The notes: generated from the sequence alone by a model not told the origin. Shown: positions 43,501-51,790, numbered from the stretch's first letter. The stretch: 64,000 nucleotides of DNA from Schinkia azotoformans LMG 9581 (GCF_000307855.1 NZ_AJLR01000146.1:211570-275569); one strand, 5' to 3'. Translations and numbers: made by a program.

Positions 43501-43950
43501 TTTTACATCATCAACACTTGATACAGGACCATCGGAACCAGGAATAACTGGAATATTCGCTAAAACAGCTTGGTGTCTCGCTTTTACTTTATCGCCGAAC
43601 ATCTCCAAATGCTTTTCTTTCGGTCCGACAAAAATGATTCCTTCTTCTTCGCAGCGTTTCGCCAATTGAACATTTTCAGATAAGAAGCCGTATCCAGGGT
43701 GGATGGCGTCAACATCATTTGCTTTTGCGATTTCGATGATTCCTTCAATATCTAAATAGGCATCGATTGGACTTTTATCCTCACCAACTAAATAGGCTTC
43801 ATCCGCTTTGTAACGGTGATAGGAGCCAGAATCCTCTTTCGAATAAATGGCTACAGTACGTATTCCAAGCTCAGTACAAGCACGAAATACGCGAATTGCA
43901 ATTTCTCCTCTGTTTGCTACAAGGACTTTCTGAATTTTTCTCTCTCTCAT
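40504..43950 (-). CDS. pycA: pyruvate carboxylase
   Basis: A 1148-residue biotin enzyme, exactly the Bacillus PycA length. Residues 1-460 are biotin carboxylase (VLVANRGEIAIRVFRA, GGGGRGMRI, EVNPRVQVEHT); 530-800 carboxyltransferase (LLTDTTFRDAHQSL); 1075-1148 the biotin carrier with EAMKMET. It makes oxaloacetate from pyruvate. Its place inside the aromatic block makes sense, since the meta pathway ends in pyruvate. ATG start behind GGAGGAGG; a dyad lies in its leader. Confidence 0.97.
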   Translation of the reverse strand: MRERKIQKVLVANRGEIAIRVFRACTELGIRTVAIYSKEDSGSYHRYKADEAYLVGEDKSPIDAYLDIEGIIEIAKANDVDAIHPGYGFLSENVQLAKRCEEEGIIFVGPKEKHLEMFGDKVKARHQAVLANIPVIPGSDGPVSSVDDVKAFASQFGYPFIIKASLGGGGRGMRIVRSEDELVESYNRAKSEAKSSFGNDEVYVEKFIENPKHIEVQILGDQHGNIVHLYERDCSVQRRHQKVVEVAPSISLSDDLRERICEAAVRLMDNVKYVNAGTVEFLVTKEEEFYFIEVNPRVQVEHTITEMITGIDIVQSQILIAEGHQLDSKEISIPNQSFIKTHGYAIQSRVTTEDPENNFMPDTGKITAYRSGGGFGVRLDAGNSFAGAVITPFYDSLLVKISTHALTFEKAAAKMHRNLKEFRIRGIKTNIPFLENVITHEKFLTGQYNTNFIDQTPELFIFPQRKDRGTKMLSFIGNTTVNGTPGLAKEKKPLLKNPRMPKVKLSEPIPTGTKQILDQEGPEGLVNWIKNQKEVLLTDTTFRDAHQSLLATRVRTNDLKHIAEPTARLLPNLFSVEMWGGATFDVAYRFLREDPWVRLQVLREKMPNLLFQMLLRASNAVGYTNYPDNVIKEFVQKSAENGIDVFRIFDSLNWVKGMTLAIDAVRDTGKIAEAAICYTGDIEDSTRTKYNLEYYKNMAKELENAGAHILGIKDMAGLLKPQAAYTLISTLKETVNIPIHLHTHDTSGNGIYTYVKAIEAGIDIVDAATSSMAGLTSQPSANTLYYALQNQDRQPKVDIQSLEKLAHYWEDVRHYYKVFESGMYAPHTEVYNHEMPGGQYSNLQQQAKAVGLESEWDNVKQMYRNVNDMFGDVVKVTPSSKVVGDMALYMVQNKLTEEDVIERGDTLNFPDSVVEFFQGYLGQPYQGFPEKLQKVILKGREPIKVRPGELLEAVDFDAIKKELENTFEHEVSDLDVISYAIYPKVFEEYQHFFDQYGDVSVLDTLTFFYGMRLGEEIEVEIEQGKTLIVKLISIGQTQRDGTKVVYFELNGQPREVIVKDESMKSAVAAKPKAEKKNPNHIGASMPGTVVKVLVEKGEKVKKGDHLMITEAMKMETTVQAPFDGVVTDIHVRSGEAVQADDLLLELEK

Positions 43951-43981
43951 TTTATGACCTCCTCCTAAACGCTACACATAA

Positions 43982-44002
43982 ATGTTGCTTATAAAGCAAC
44001 AT
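43982..44002. promoter_or_regulatory. dyad in the pycA leader
   Basis: ATGTTGCTT-ATA-AAGCAACAT is a perfect 9-bp inverted repeat, 32 bases before the pycA start, between promoter and gene. It may be an operator or a small leader hairpin. Confidence 0.45.
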
Positions 44003-44098
44003 AAATTCTGTATATGATACAAAGTATTTTAGCAAAAGATTCAAAAAATATATACAATAATTAATACTTTAAATCGAAATTTTTTTTGATTTCATATA

Positions 44099-44118
44099 AA
44101 GCAACAATAATGTTGTTA
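44099..44118. promoter_or_regulatory. second AAGCAACA dyad, near the tautomerase gene
   Basis: AAGCAACA-ATAA-TGTTGTTA repeats the pycA-leader motif imperfectly, about 100 bases away, so one regulator could control both divergent units. Confidence 0.4.
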
Positions 44119-44185
44119 TACGAACAAAAAGGATTTACTATAAATTAAGAAGATTCTATCAAATAATAAAAGGAAGTGTCAAAGA

Positions 44186-44386
44186 ATGCCTTTAGTTCAG
44201 ATTACTATAATGGAAGGACGTACACCTGAAAAAAAAGAACGGCTAATTAAAGAAGTAACGAATACAGTTTGTGAAACATTGGAAGCACCAATTGAATCTG
44301 TTCGTGTACTTATTAATGAAATTCCTGCATCACATTGGGGAATTGCAGGTGAATCAGTAGAAAAACGCCGTTCAAAAATGAATTAA
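44186..44386 (+). CDS. dmpI: 4-oxalocrotonate tautomerase
   Basis: A 66-residue tautomerase. After Met removal the N-terminal Pro is the catalytic base (MPLVQITIMEGR), and EIPASHWGIAG is the family's loop. It isomerises 2-hydroxymuconate to 4-oxalocrotonate in the dehydrogenase branch of the meta pathway. Ribosome site AAGGAAGTG. It is followed by the GlcG-like gene after 14 bases. Confidence 0.88.
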   Translation: MPLVQITIMEGRTPEKKERLIKEVTNTVCETLEAPIESVRVLINEIPASHWGIAGESVEKRRSKMN

Positions 44387-44400
44387 TTAGGAGGGATTAT

Positions 44401-44826
44401 ATGAAGTTAATAGAGAAGTTTTCCATTCCAAATGAGCTTGCGAAAAAAATGATTGAAGCAGCTGAAAATAAGGCAAAGGAATTGGGAATCGCTGTTAATA
44501 TTACGATTGTAGATGAAGGCGGAAATTTAGTAGCTTTCTCTAGAATGGATCATGCTCCGCTTCTAAGTATCGGCATATCACAAAATAAAGCATACACTGC
44601 TATTGGATTTAAAAAACCTACCGGTGATTGGTATCCAATGATAAAGGATGAACCAGCACTATTAAATGGAATTGTACACACTCCGAAGCTTGTTATTTTC
44701 GGCGGTGGCTTCCCTATTACTGTTGATGGTCATGTCATTGGCGGTATCGGTATTAGCGGAGGAAGCGCTGAAGAGGATGAAATGTGTGGGGAAGCAGCAC
44801 TTCAAATTGTTCAACAATTAGTTTAA
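44401..44826 (+). CDS. GlcG/HbpS-family protein
   Basis: A 141-residue GlcG/HbpS (DUF336) protein: ITIVDEGGNLVAFSRMD, AYTAIGF and GGIGISGGSAEEDEMC. Family members bind heme or cobalamin or accompany oxidation genes, but their biochemical role is mostly unknown. It is frequent in extradiol pathway clusters. Cotranscribed with the tautomerase. Confidence 0.8.
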   Translation: MKLIEKFSIPNELAKKMIEAAENKAKELGIAVNITIVDEGGNLVAFSRMDHAPLLSIGISQNKAYTAIGFKKPTGDWYPMIKDEPALLNGIVHTPKLVIFGGGFPITVDGHVIGGIGISGGSAEEDEMCGEAALQIVQQLV

Positions 44827-44830
44827 ACCT

Positions 44831-44892
44831 TAAGGGGGGTATCTCAAGTTAACAGATCATATGAGTCTATTAATTGGGATAGCCCCTCTTTT
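44831..44892 (+). terminator. hairpin after the GlcG-like gene
   Basis: GGGGGTATC..CAA pairs imperfectly with TTGGGATAGCCCC over a 30-base loop. The T-tract is short. Confidence 0.45.
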
Positions 44893-44938
44893 AACAACTT
44901 GTAAACAGTGAATTCGAATGATAAAATTATTGTGATAT

Positions 44939-44953
44939 ATGGAAACGTTTACT
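44939..44953 (+). promoter_or_regulatory. cre box before the chemoreceptor gene
   Basis: ATGGAAACGTTTACT matches the CcpA consensus WTGNAANCGNWNNCW at every fixed position, 53 bases before the start codon. Confidence 0.6.
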
Positions 44954-45005
44954 ACTATACTAAAATACTATTCTATTAATTTAATGAAGTAAGGAGGCGA
45001 ATACA

Positions 45006-45842
45006 ATGGAAAGAAATGTAACAGCCCAGCAACTAATGGATGCGCTTGTTGTGGTTACGCCATTTATTGCTGATATTTTGCAAGTAGATATGGGATTTGC
45101 CGTTACAGACAAAGAAAAGTTTATTATACAAAAAGATGGGAAAACATTGAAATTGAATATTTCTCCAGGTGATCCTCTCAAACCGACTTCGGCATCTGCA
45201 GAAGCTATGAGAACGAAAAAGTATGCTGTTAAGAATATGGATGCCTCTTTATATGGCTTACCAGTTAGACTTTCAGGGTATCCAATAATAGATGAAAATA
45301 ATAATGTTATCGGTTCGGTGGGAATTGCTAGGAACATAGAAACCTGGACTGGTTTGAATAATAGTGCTGAGGAATTATCACAATCTAGTGGTGAGGTTGG
45401 GAGTATTATAAAACTGTTTTTGGAAATTGCCTCCCAAATAAAAAGTGAAAGTGAAGCACTCCAAGAAAAGGCTGCTGATATTAATAATAAGTTTAAAAGA
45501 TCTAGCCAGATTTTGGATTCTATTAAATCAATCGCTTCACAAACAAGGCTAATTGGACTAAATGCTGCTATTGAAGCTGCAAGAATTGGAGATGTCGGAC
45601 GAGGATTTGGAGTCGTTGCAGATGAAATCCGGAAGTTGTCTGGTCACAGTAATGATGCAAGTATCGAAATTGAAAAAACATTAAATGATTTGAAGATTGA
45701 CCTTCAATCCATTACGGATGAGGTTACTTCTATAAACAATACTGTTATTAGTCAATTAGAAAAAGCAAAAGATATTAATACTAGAATTGAAAGATTTGAG
45801 GAAATTTCAAAGCTTTTATTACAATTATCCAGTAAACTATAA
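45006..45842 (+). CDS. soluble YfmS-like chemoreceptor
   Basis: A 278-residue methyl-accepting-type protein with no membrane helix. Residues 1-110 are a PAS-like sensor ([38 protein letters not shown]); the rest is a short signalling coiled coil whose tip [19 protein letters not shown] is the CheA/CheW contact. It resembles B. subtilis YfmS. Lying among meta-pathway genes under a cre box, it probably steers cells by an internal aromatic or metabolic cue. Confidence 0.78.
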   Translation: MERNVTAQQLMDALVVVTPFIADILQVDMGFAVTDKEKFIIQKDGKTLKLNISPGDPLKPTSASAEAMRTKKYAVKNMDASLYGLPVRLSGYPIIDENNNVIGSVGIARNIETWTGLNNSAEELSQSSGEVGSIIKLFLEIASQIKSESEALQEKAADINNKFKRSSQILDSIKSIASQTRLIGLNAAIEAARIGDVGRGFGVVADEIRKLSGHSNDASIEIEKTLNDLKIDLQSITDEVTSINNTVISQLEKAKDINTRIERFEEISKLLLQLSSKL

Positions 45843-45848
45843 AAAAAG

Positions 45849-45876
45849 AAATCGGGACAATCCTGCCCCGATTTTT
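45849..45876. terminator. bidirectional terminator, chemoreceptor and IclR genes
   Basis: AAATCGGG and CCCGATTT form an 8-bp stem, with T-tracts on both strands. Confidence 0.8.
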
Positions 45877-45899
45877 CTTGTCTAGCGCTTGTGCTTTTC

Positions 45900-46691
45900 T
45901 TACCTCCAATAGCCCATTCTATCTGAAATTTCCATACTGGCTTCAATGACTTTTTTGGCAAGTGGTCTAATTTTGCTTTGCTGTATTCGTTGCATCGGAC
46001 CAACCACAGTCAGGGCCGCTATTACCTTTCCGGTATAATCGTAAATAGGTGCCGCTACTGAATGGACACCTTCATTGAATTCTGCCAAGCTATAGGCAAA
46101 TCCATCTTCTTTTATCTTTTTTAATTCTTCTCTTAACTTGTCGGGATCAGTAATTGTTGTATCAGTATATTTTTTTAGTCCTGTATTAATCACAGTTTCT
46201 ACAACACTATCATCTGCATGAGCCAATAGAACCTTACCGGAACTAGTACAGTAAGCCGGATTTCGTCTTCCAACATGTGATAGTGCTCTTACGTAATGTT
46301 TACATTCAATTTTTTGAATATAAATAACATCGGTATTATCAAGAACCGAGATGTGGGCCGTTTCATCGATGTCCTGGACCAGTTTATTTAAAATTGGCTG
46401 TGATTCACGGTAGACATCCATGTTATTATTGATAATGCCACTTAATGAAATAATTGTCATTCCTAAGCGATATTTTTTTGATTCGGGATCTTTATAAACA
46501 AACCCTTCACTAGCAAGTGTTGCCATTGTTCGGCTGACAGTACTTTTATTCAGACCTAACTCTGTGGCAAGATCACTAATCTTTTTTTCAGGTTCATCCA
46601 TTGAAAAGCTCCGTAAAATTAATAGTGCATTTTTTACTGATGAAAGCAAATTATCTTTGTTATCTTTTGAATCCCTATCATTCGTTGTCAA
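45900..46691 (-). CDS. IclR-family regulator
   Basis: A 263-residue IclR regulator. N-terminal winged helix (SSVKNALLILRSF, LATELGLNKSTVSRTMATLA) and effector domain (AHISVLDNTDVIYIQK, YCTSSGKVLLAH, GFAYSLAEFNEGVHSVAAPI). It starts at TTG behind AAAGGGTG. It is divergent from the ACMSD-like gene, with TTTC-GAAA dyads in between, so it probably controls that gene and the dmpEFGH genes after it. Confidence 0.88.
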   Translation of the reverse strand: MTTNDRDSKDNKDNLLSSVKNALLILRSFSMDEPEKKISDLATELGLNKSTVSRTMATLASEGFVYKDPESKKYRLGMTIISLSGIINNNMDVYRESQPILNKLVQDIDETAHISVLDNTDVIYIQKIECKHYVRALSHVGRRNPAYCTSSGKVLLAHADDSVVETVINTGLKKYTDTTITDPDKLREELKKIKEDGFAYSLAEFNEGVHSVAAPIYDYTGKVIAALTVVGPMQRIQQSKIRPLAKKVIEASMEISDRMGYWR

Positions 46692-46710
46692 TTTAGTACA
46701 CCCTTTCGTA

Positions 46711-46724
46711 GTTTCATATAGAAG
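46711..46724. promoter_or_regulatory. IclR-type dyad near the iclR start
   Basis: GTTTCATATAGAAG is an imperfect TTTC-N5-GAAA-type palindrome, 20 bases before the IclR start codon. Confidence 0.4.
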
Positions 46725-46870
46725 AACGCACTCTCTCTATAGAAAACATATCAAAAAAAATGAAAATTGAAAAGTGATAAATTTTTTTAAAGGAATATTC
46801 TAAAAATTTCATAAGTTTTGTTACTTTCTAACTGATTTTTTGATATAGTGTATGTTATAGAGAAACGTAA

Positions 46871-46886
46871 TTTCGATATATGAAAC
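46871..46886. promoter_or_regulatory. IclR-type dyad before the ACMSD-like gene
   Basis: TTTCGATATATGAAAC is a near-palindrome of the same kind as that at 46711, 39 bases before the amidohydrolase start. Confidence 0.45.
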
Positions 46887-46924
46887 TAAAAGCTATAAAC
46901 TATAAACAGGGAGAGTGGAAACAT

Positions 46925-47875
46925 ATGTATGATGTACATACTCATTTTATACCGCAAGATGTAATCGCATGGCTAAAAGAAAATAAGTCTTTAGTCAATG
47001 CAAAATGGGAAAAGAAAGACCCAAATAAAGAGGACTTTCTTGTTGTAAATGAAAAATGGGGCTTTGAATTAAAGAAATCTTTCGTAGATGAGAACCTGTA
47101 TTTACATGAACAAAAAAACATTGGCGTCAAGCATTCGCTTGTATCACCAATTCCACAATTATTTATGTATGATTTCTCCGCCGAAATAACAAGTGAATTA
47201 TCGCAAGTTTATAATCGCTCTTTAGCTAATTGGGCTGATCGAGAAACAGAAAAAATATCAGGACTGGCTACTGTACCGCTTAATAGTCCTGTTAAGGCTG
47301 CCGGGTTGCTTAATGAAGCAATGAAATTGGGCTTAAAAGGTGCGATTATTGGACCGGGACTATCCGAATATATGTTATCAGATGATTTTTTTGCACCGTT
47401 TTTTGAAGAGGCTAATAAATTAAATGCGATTATCTTTATTCATCCGCTACTATGTGAAGATCCAAGACTAAAGAAGAGAATGATGCCTAATTTAATTGGT
47501 GTTCCTTGGGAAACAACAGTATGTGCAACTGATTTATTACTAAGTGGCTTTTTAGACAAGTACCCGAATATTAAAGTATTGCTTGCCCATGGCGGCGGTT
47601 TTCTTCCCTACCAAATAGGAAGATTAAATAAAGGCTACAGTATGTGGAACAATGTTTCGTCAGTATTACAAGCACCGCCGATTGAGTATTTAAAAAGAAT
47701 GTGGTATGACACCGTTCTTTGGAACGAGGGAAGTTTGCAGTATTTACTAAATACAGTTGGCGAAGACAGGGTAGTTCCAGGATCAGATTATCCTTTCGAC
47801 CTTTGTACTTGGCCACCACAAATTTCAGGAGAAAAAGGTGTCAATTCGCTTTTGGCAACAAATGTAAATACTTAA
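46925..47875 (+). CDS. ACMSD-like amidohydrolase/decarboxylase
   Basis: A 316-residue metal-dependent amidohydrolase of the aminocarboxymuconate-semialdehyde decarboxylase family. Metal ligands are in VHTHFIP, IFIHPL, LAHGGGFLPYQIGR and GSDYPFD. It likely removes a carboxyl group from a ring-cleavage semialdehyde, as PraH does in the protocatechuate 2,3-pathway. The ATG at 46925 fits GGGAGAGTGG; earlier starts run into the operator. The C-terminus (LLATNVNT) is slightly short for the family. Confidence 0.75.
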   Translation: MYDVHTHFIPQDVIAWLKENKSLVNAKWEKKDPNKEDFLVVNEKWGFELKKSFVDENLYLHEQKNIGVKHSLVSPIPQLFMYDFSAEITSELSQVYNRSLANWADRETEKISGLATVPLNSPVKAAGLLNEAMKLGLKGAIIGPGLSEYMLSDDFFAPFFEEANKLNAIIFIHPLLCEDPRLKKRMMPNLIGVPWETTVCATDLLLSGFLDKYPNIKVLLAHGGGFLPYQIGRLNKGYSMWNNVSSVLQAPPIEYLKRMWYDTVLWNEGSLQYLLNTVGEDRVVPGSDYPFDLCTWPPQISGEKGVNSLLATNVNT

Positions 47876-47880
47876 ATAAG

Positions 47881-47907
47881 AAAAGAGGCTGCAAAAGTCT
47901 CTTTTTT
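47881..47907 (+). terminator. terminator of the ACMSD-like gene
   Basis: AAAAGAGGCT pairs with AGTCTCTTTT (one G-T pair), followed by TTATTTT. Confidence 0.7.
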
Positions 47908-47952
47908 ATTTTAACGAAAAAAGATGAAAAAGTTTCAAAAAAGATACTTTTT

Positions 47953-47989
47953 GTTGCGTATAGAACAACTGCGAGGTTGTATGCGCAAC
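47953..47989 (+). promoter_or_regulatory. hairpin in the dmpE leader
   Basis: GTTGCG and CGCAAC, with inner ACAAC/GTTGT, form a stable stem in the 265-base leader before the hydratase gene. There is no T-run, so an operator or RNA element is likelier than a terminator. Confidence 0.35.
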
Positions 47990-48056
47990 TAAGTAGAGTT
48001 ATTATAATTTTAAGATTATTATATAAAATCCCTAACATAAGGGAGGATTTCGGGAG

Positions 48057-48119
48057 ATGATTGAAGAAGTTAAACTAATGTATGTTGTAAAATCAATTGA
48101 CTTTTTACATCTTAATTAA
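48057..48119 (+). CDS. possible 20-residue leader peptide
   Basis: A 20-codon frame opens at ATG 48057 after GGGAGGATTTCGGGAG and ends 21 bases before the dmpE start. The peptide (MIEEVKLMYVVKSIDF...) has no known family. It may be translated as a leader or be chance. Confidence 0.25.
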   Translation: MIEEVKLMYVVKSIDFLHLN

Positions 48120-48140
48120 CATGGAATGGAGTGGAACATA

Positions 48141-48923
48141 TTGACTACTCAAACAATACAATTTGCTGACCAACTTAGAGAAGCAGAAGTAACAGGCGTA
48201 GGAATTGCTCCTTTAACATCAGTGAACCCAGATCTTACACCGGTGGAAGCTTATCATATACAACTTGAAAATATTCAAAGGAAATTAGATGCTGGACAAA
48301 AAGTAGTAGGAAAAAAGATCGGCTTAACGTCACTAGCAATGCAAAAATTACTTGGAGTAGATGAGCCGGACTACGGACATTTACTTGATTCTATGGTTGT
48401 TGAAAATGGTGGAACCGTTTCTATGAGTCAAATACTCCAACCTAGAGTTGAAGGTGAAATCGCTTTTATTCTGAAAAAAGACTTAATCGGACCAAATGTT
48501 ACTACTCTTGATGTCTTGCAGGCTACTAAATATATCGTTCCGGCACTAGAGATCGTCGGTAGTAGAGTAAAAGATTGGAAGATTAAATTGCCGGACACAA
48601 TTGCTGACAATGCTTCCAGTGGTCTTTATGTATTAGGTGGAAAACCAACACGAATCGAAGATGTAAATTTAGAATTACTAGGTATGGTCTTAACGAAAAA
48701 CGGTCAGTTAGTGAACACTGGCGTTGGAGCTGCTGCACTAGGTAATCCAGCAACATGCGTTGCTTGGTTAGCAAACAAGCTATCTCAATTTGATATTCCG
48801 CTGCGTGCAGGGGAAGTTATTCTATCAGGTGCACTTTCAGCAATGGTCGTTGCAGAACCTGGTGATACATTTACAGCTCGATTTGCGCATCTTGGTCAAG
48901 TTACAGTGAATTTTGAAGAATAA
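48141..48923 (+). CDS. dmpE: 2-hydroxypenta-2,4-dienoate hydratase
   Basis: A 260-residue MhpD/DmpE-type enzyme of the FAH-like fold: KVVGKKIGLTSLAMQKLLGV, EPDYGHLLDSMVV, PRVEGEIAFIL with metal-binding glutamates, and TIADNASSG. It hydrates 2-hydroxypentadienoate to 4-hydroxy-2-oxovalerate. TTG at 48141 follows GGAGTGG; an ATG five codons earlier overlaps that site. HpaH is a relative, but the next two genes favour DmpE. Confidence 0.85.
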   Translation: MTTQTIQFADQLREAEVTGVGIAPLTSVNPDLTPVEAYHIQLENIQRKLDAGQKVVGKKIGLTSLAMQKLLGVDEPDYGHLLDSMVVENGGTVSMSQILQPRVEGEIAFILKKDLIGPNVTTLDVLQATKYIVPALEIVGSRVKDWKIKLPDTIADNASSGLYVLGGKPTRIEDVNLELLGMVLTKNGQLVNTGVGAAALGNPATCVAWLANKLSQFDIPLRAGEVILSGALSAMVVAEPGDTFTARFAHLGQVTVNFEE

Positions 48924-48942
48924 TAGGAGGGAGTTGTAGTTA

Positions 48943-49827
48943 ATGAGTAAAGTGAAGGTAGCAATATTAGGTTCAGGTAATATTGGTTCGGATTTAATGA
49001 TTAAGCTTAGAAGAGCAACCAATCTAGAATTAACAGCAGTTATTGGTGTTGATCCCGAGTCAGATGGTTTAAAACGCGCAAGAGAATATGGGTATGCAAC
49101 TTTTGATAATGGAATTGACGGATTTTTAGAACAACCGGAACTTGCTGATATCGTATTTGATGCAACTGGCGCAAAGCCGCATATCAGACACGCTAAATTA
49201 TTAAAAGAAGCAGGAAAACGAGTGCTTGACTTAACACCTGCAGCTGTTGGTCCATTTGTAGTACCTACGGTAAATATAAATGAACATTTAGACGATGATA
49301 ATGTAAATATGATTACTTGTGGAGGCCAAGCAACAACTCCAATTGTACATGCAATTAATCAAGTTCAACCAGTTGCCTATGCAGAGGTTATCGCAACTGT
49401 ATCTAGTAGAAGTGCTGGTCCTGCAACACGAGCTAATATTAATGAATTTATTGAAACAACGAATAGTGCCCTTGAAATTATTGGTGGGGCAAAGCGTGGA
49501 AAAACAATTATGATTATTAATCCAGCTGAACCACCAATTATTATGAGAGATACAATCCACGCATTAGTTGAAGGCGATACTGTGGATGAAGAAGGTATTG
49601 TGAAAGCAATTCGAGACATGGAGAAAAAAGTACAACAATATGTTCCAGGATTCCGAATTAGACAGGAGCCATTATTTGATGGGAATAAAATAACAATCCT
49701 GATTGAGGTTGAAGGTGCTGGAGATTACTTGCCTAAATATGCAGGTAACCTAGACATCATTACGGCTGCATCCGTTCAAGTTGCAGAACAATGGGCAGTC
49801 AAAATGCTAGCAAATGCTACTGTTTAA
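48943..49827 (+). CDS. dmpF: acetaldehyde dehydrogenase (acylating)
   Basis: A 294-residue enzyme: NAD site [16 protein letters not shown], catalytic C126 in [11 protein letters not shown], and [14 protein letters not shown]. It turns acetaldehyde to acetyl-CoA and works in complex with the aldolase encoded next, which passes it the aldehyde through a channel. Ribosome site AGGAGGGAG. Confidence 0.95.
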   Translation: MSKVKVAILGSGNIGSDLMIKLRRATNLELTAVIGVDPESDGLKRAREYGYATFDNGIDGFLEQPELADIVFDATGAKPHIRHAKLLKEAGKRVLDLTPAAVGPFVVPTVNINEHLDDDNVNMITCGGQATTPIVHAINQVQPVAYAEVIATVSSRSAGPATRANINEFIETTNSALEIIGGAKRGKTIMIINPAEPPIIMRDTIHALVEGDTVDEEGIVKAIRDMEKKVQQYVPGFRIRQEPLFDGNKITILIEVEGAGDYLPKYAGNLDIITAASVQVAEQWAVKMLANATV

Positions 49828-49842
49828 AGAAGGGAGGAAATT

Positions 49843-50874
49843 ATGATGTGTGATACAAATAAAAATATTTTAATTACTGAGGTTGCTTTACGTGACGGAA
49901 GCCATGCGATTAGACATCAATTTACTGTTGAACAGGTGGTAAATGTTGTTAAGGCTTTAGATGAAGCGAAAGTTCCATATATTGAAGTGGCACACGGCGA
50001 CGGATTAGGTGGTTCTACACTGCAATATGGATTATCTTTAACAGATGAGTTTGAATTGATTGAAGCTGCTGCAGCAACTGCGAAGAATTCTAAAATTGCC
50101 GTATTATCATTACCAGGTATCGGCTTAGAAAAGGACTTGAAACAAGCTGCAAGCCTTGGTGCGAAGATGGCAAGGATCGCAACGCATGTAACGGAAGCAG
50201 ACGTTTCACCTGCCTATATTGAACTTGCAAAAGAACTTGGAATGGAAACTGTAGGGTTTCTTATGATGTCACATATGGCTCCAACGGCTAAGCTAGTTGA
50301 ACAAGCTAAGTTAATGGAAAGCTATGGGGCTGATACAGTTTATGTTGTTGACTCTGCTGGGGCTTTATTGCCGCATGAGGTAACAGAAAAAATTTGTGCC
50401 TTAAGAGATCACTTATCAGTAAATATCGGTTTTCATGGTCATAACAATCTATCATTAGCAATGGCTAATACACTCGCTGCGATTGAAGTAGGTGCTACAA
50501 GAATTGATGGCAGTATGAGATGTTTAGGTGCGGGTGCTGGAAATACACAAACTGAAGTATTGGTTGCGGTATTAGACAAATTAGGTATTCATACGGGCAT
50601 CGATATTTATAAAATGATGGACGCTGCTGAAAACCTTGTTGCACCTATTTTGGAAAAACCACAGGAAATTACAAGAGATTCACTTGTACTCGGGTTTGCA
50701 GGAGTATATTCAAGCTTCTTATTGCATGCACAGCGTGCGGCTAAGAGATTTAACATTGACTCCCGTGATATTTTAATAGAATTGGGTAAACAACATATTG
50801 TCGGTGGTCAAGAAGACATGATCGTCGATGTCGCTGCAGAGATTGCTAAGAAGAAAAATGTCACGATCGGCTAG
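49843..50874 (+). CDS. dmpG: 4-hydroxy-2-oxovalerate aldolase
   Basis: A 343-residue HMGL-like TIM-barrel aldolase: TEVALRDGSHAIRHQF with the metal-binding aspartate, H198 and H200 in GFHGHNNLSLA, and a C-terminal dimerisation domain. It splits 4-hydroxy-2-oxovalerate to pyruvate and acetaldehyde. Partner of the preceding dehydrogenase, 15 bases away. Confidence 0.95.
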   Translation: MMCDTNKNILITEVALRDGSHAIRHQFTVEQVVNVVKALDEAKVPYIEVAHGDGLGGSTLQYGLSLTDEFELIEAAAATAKNSKIAVLSLPGIGLEKDLKQAASLGAKMARIATHVTEADVSPAYIELAKELGMETVGFLMMSHMAPTAKLVEQAKLMESYGADTVYVVDSAGALLPHEVTEKICALRDHLSVNIGFHGHNNLSLAMANTLAAIEVGATRIDGSMRCLGAGAGNTQTEVLVAVLDKLGIHTGIDIYKMMDAAENLVAPILEKPQEITRDSLVLGFAGVYSSFLLHAQRAAKRFNIDSRDILIELGKQHIVGGQEDMIVDVAAEIAKKKNVTIG

Positions 50875-50886
50875 GAGGAAGCAATA

Positions 50887-51678
50887 ATGATTACCCAAGA
50901 ACAAATCAAACAAATAGCAACTTATTTGCAAGATGCTGAATATGAAAAACGTGAAGTAGTAAAAGTAACGGCATCGATTAAGCCTGATTTAACATTTGAT
51001 GAAGCTTATTTAGTTCAAGAAGAAATTGTAAGAATGAAACTGGCTGAAGGAAAAAAAATCGTGGGCCCTAAAATGGGATTAACTAGCTATGCCAAAATGA
51101 AACAAATGGGTGTAGATGAGCCGATATATGGTTATGTATTTGATTATATGTTGATTGATAATGGTGGACAGGTCAAACTTAGTGATGTTATCCATCCAAA
51201 GGTTGAAGCGGAAATCGCTTTTGTAATGGGTGAAGACGTGGAAGGTCCTGGTGTTACAGGTGCACAAGTATTAGCGGCGACTGAATATGTACTTCCTGCA
51301 CTTGAAGTCATTGACAGCCGTTATGAAAATTTTAATTTTACATTCCCTGATGTGGTAGCTGATAATGCCTCAACATCTCGTGTTGTATTCGGAACAGCAT
51401 TGAAAAAGCCGGACCAATTTGATCTAGAGCTTGTTGGAACAACGATTACGATTAATGGTGAAATTAAAGAGCTTGGGGCTGGTGCAGCTGTTCTTGGTCA
51501 TCCGGCTAATTCTGTGGCAATGCTAGCGAATATGCTTGCTCGAAAAGGCGAGAAGGTTAAAAAAGGCGATATCATTTTAACAGGCGGCATTACCGGTGCT
51601 GTTATGCTTTCAAAAGGTGATGTTGTTTCTGGTAAATTTGATGGTTTAGGAGAAGTAGCTTTTACTGTCGTAGAATAA
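50887..51678 (+). CDS. dmpH: 4-oxalocrotonate decarboxylase
   Basis: A 263-residue enzyme of the same family as the hydratase at 48141 (KKIVGPKMGLTSYAKMKQMG, EPIYGYVFDYMLID, PKVEAEIAFVMGED). It decarboxylates 4-oxalocrotonate and normally works in a complex with DmpE. The two are paralogues flanking dmpFG. Ribosome site TAGGAGGAAG, 12 bases after dmpG. Confidence 0.87.
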   Translation: MITQEQIKQIATYLQDAEYEKREVVKVTASIKPDLTFDEAYLVQEEIVRMKLAEGKKIVGPKMGLTSYAKMKQMGVDEPIYGYVFDYMLIDNGGQVKLSDVIHPKVEAEIAFVMGEDVEGPGVTGAQVLAATEYVLPALEVIDSRYENFNFTFPDVVADNASTSRVVFGTALKKPDQFDLELVGTTITINGEIKELGAGAAVLGHPANSVAMLANMLARKGEKVKKGDIILTGGITGAVMLSKGDVVSGKFDGLGEVAFTVVE

Positions 51679-51700
51679 CAAAAATTTTGTTTGATTGGTT

Positions 51701-51745
51701 TCGGGAATCCCTTTTTTTGCAACAACATACATAAGGGATTTCCGA
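51701..51745 (+). terminator. hairpin after dmpH
   Basis: TCGGGAATCCCTT and AAGGGATTTCCGA form a 13-bp stem with one mismatch. The T-run is inside the loop, so strength is uncertain. Confidence 0.5.
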
Positions 51746-51790
51746 TTTCTAATAAATAGAATATACAGAAAATTAAGGAGGTTTTGAAAA

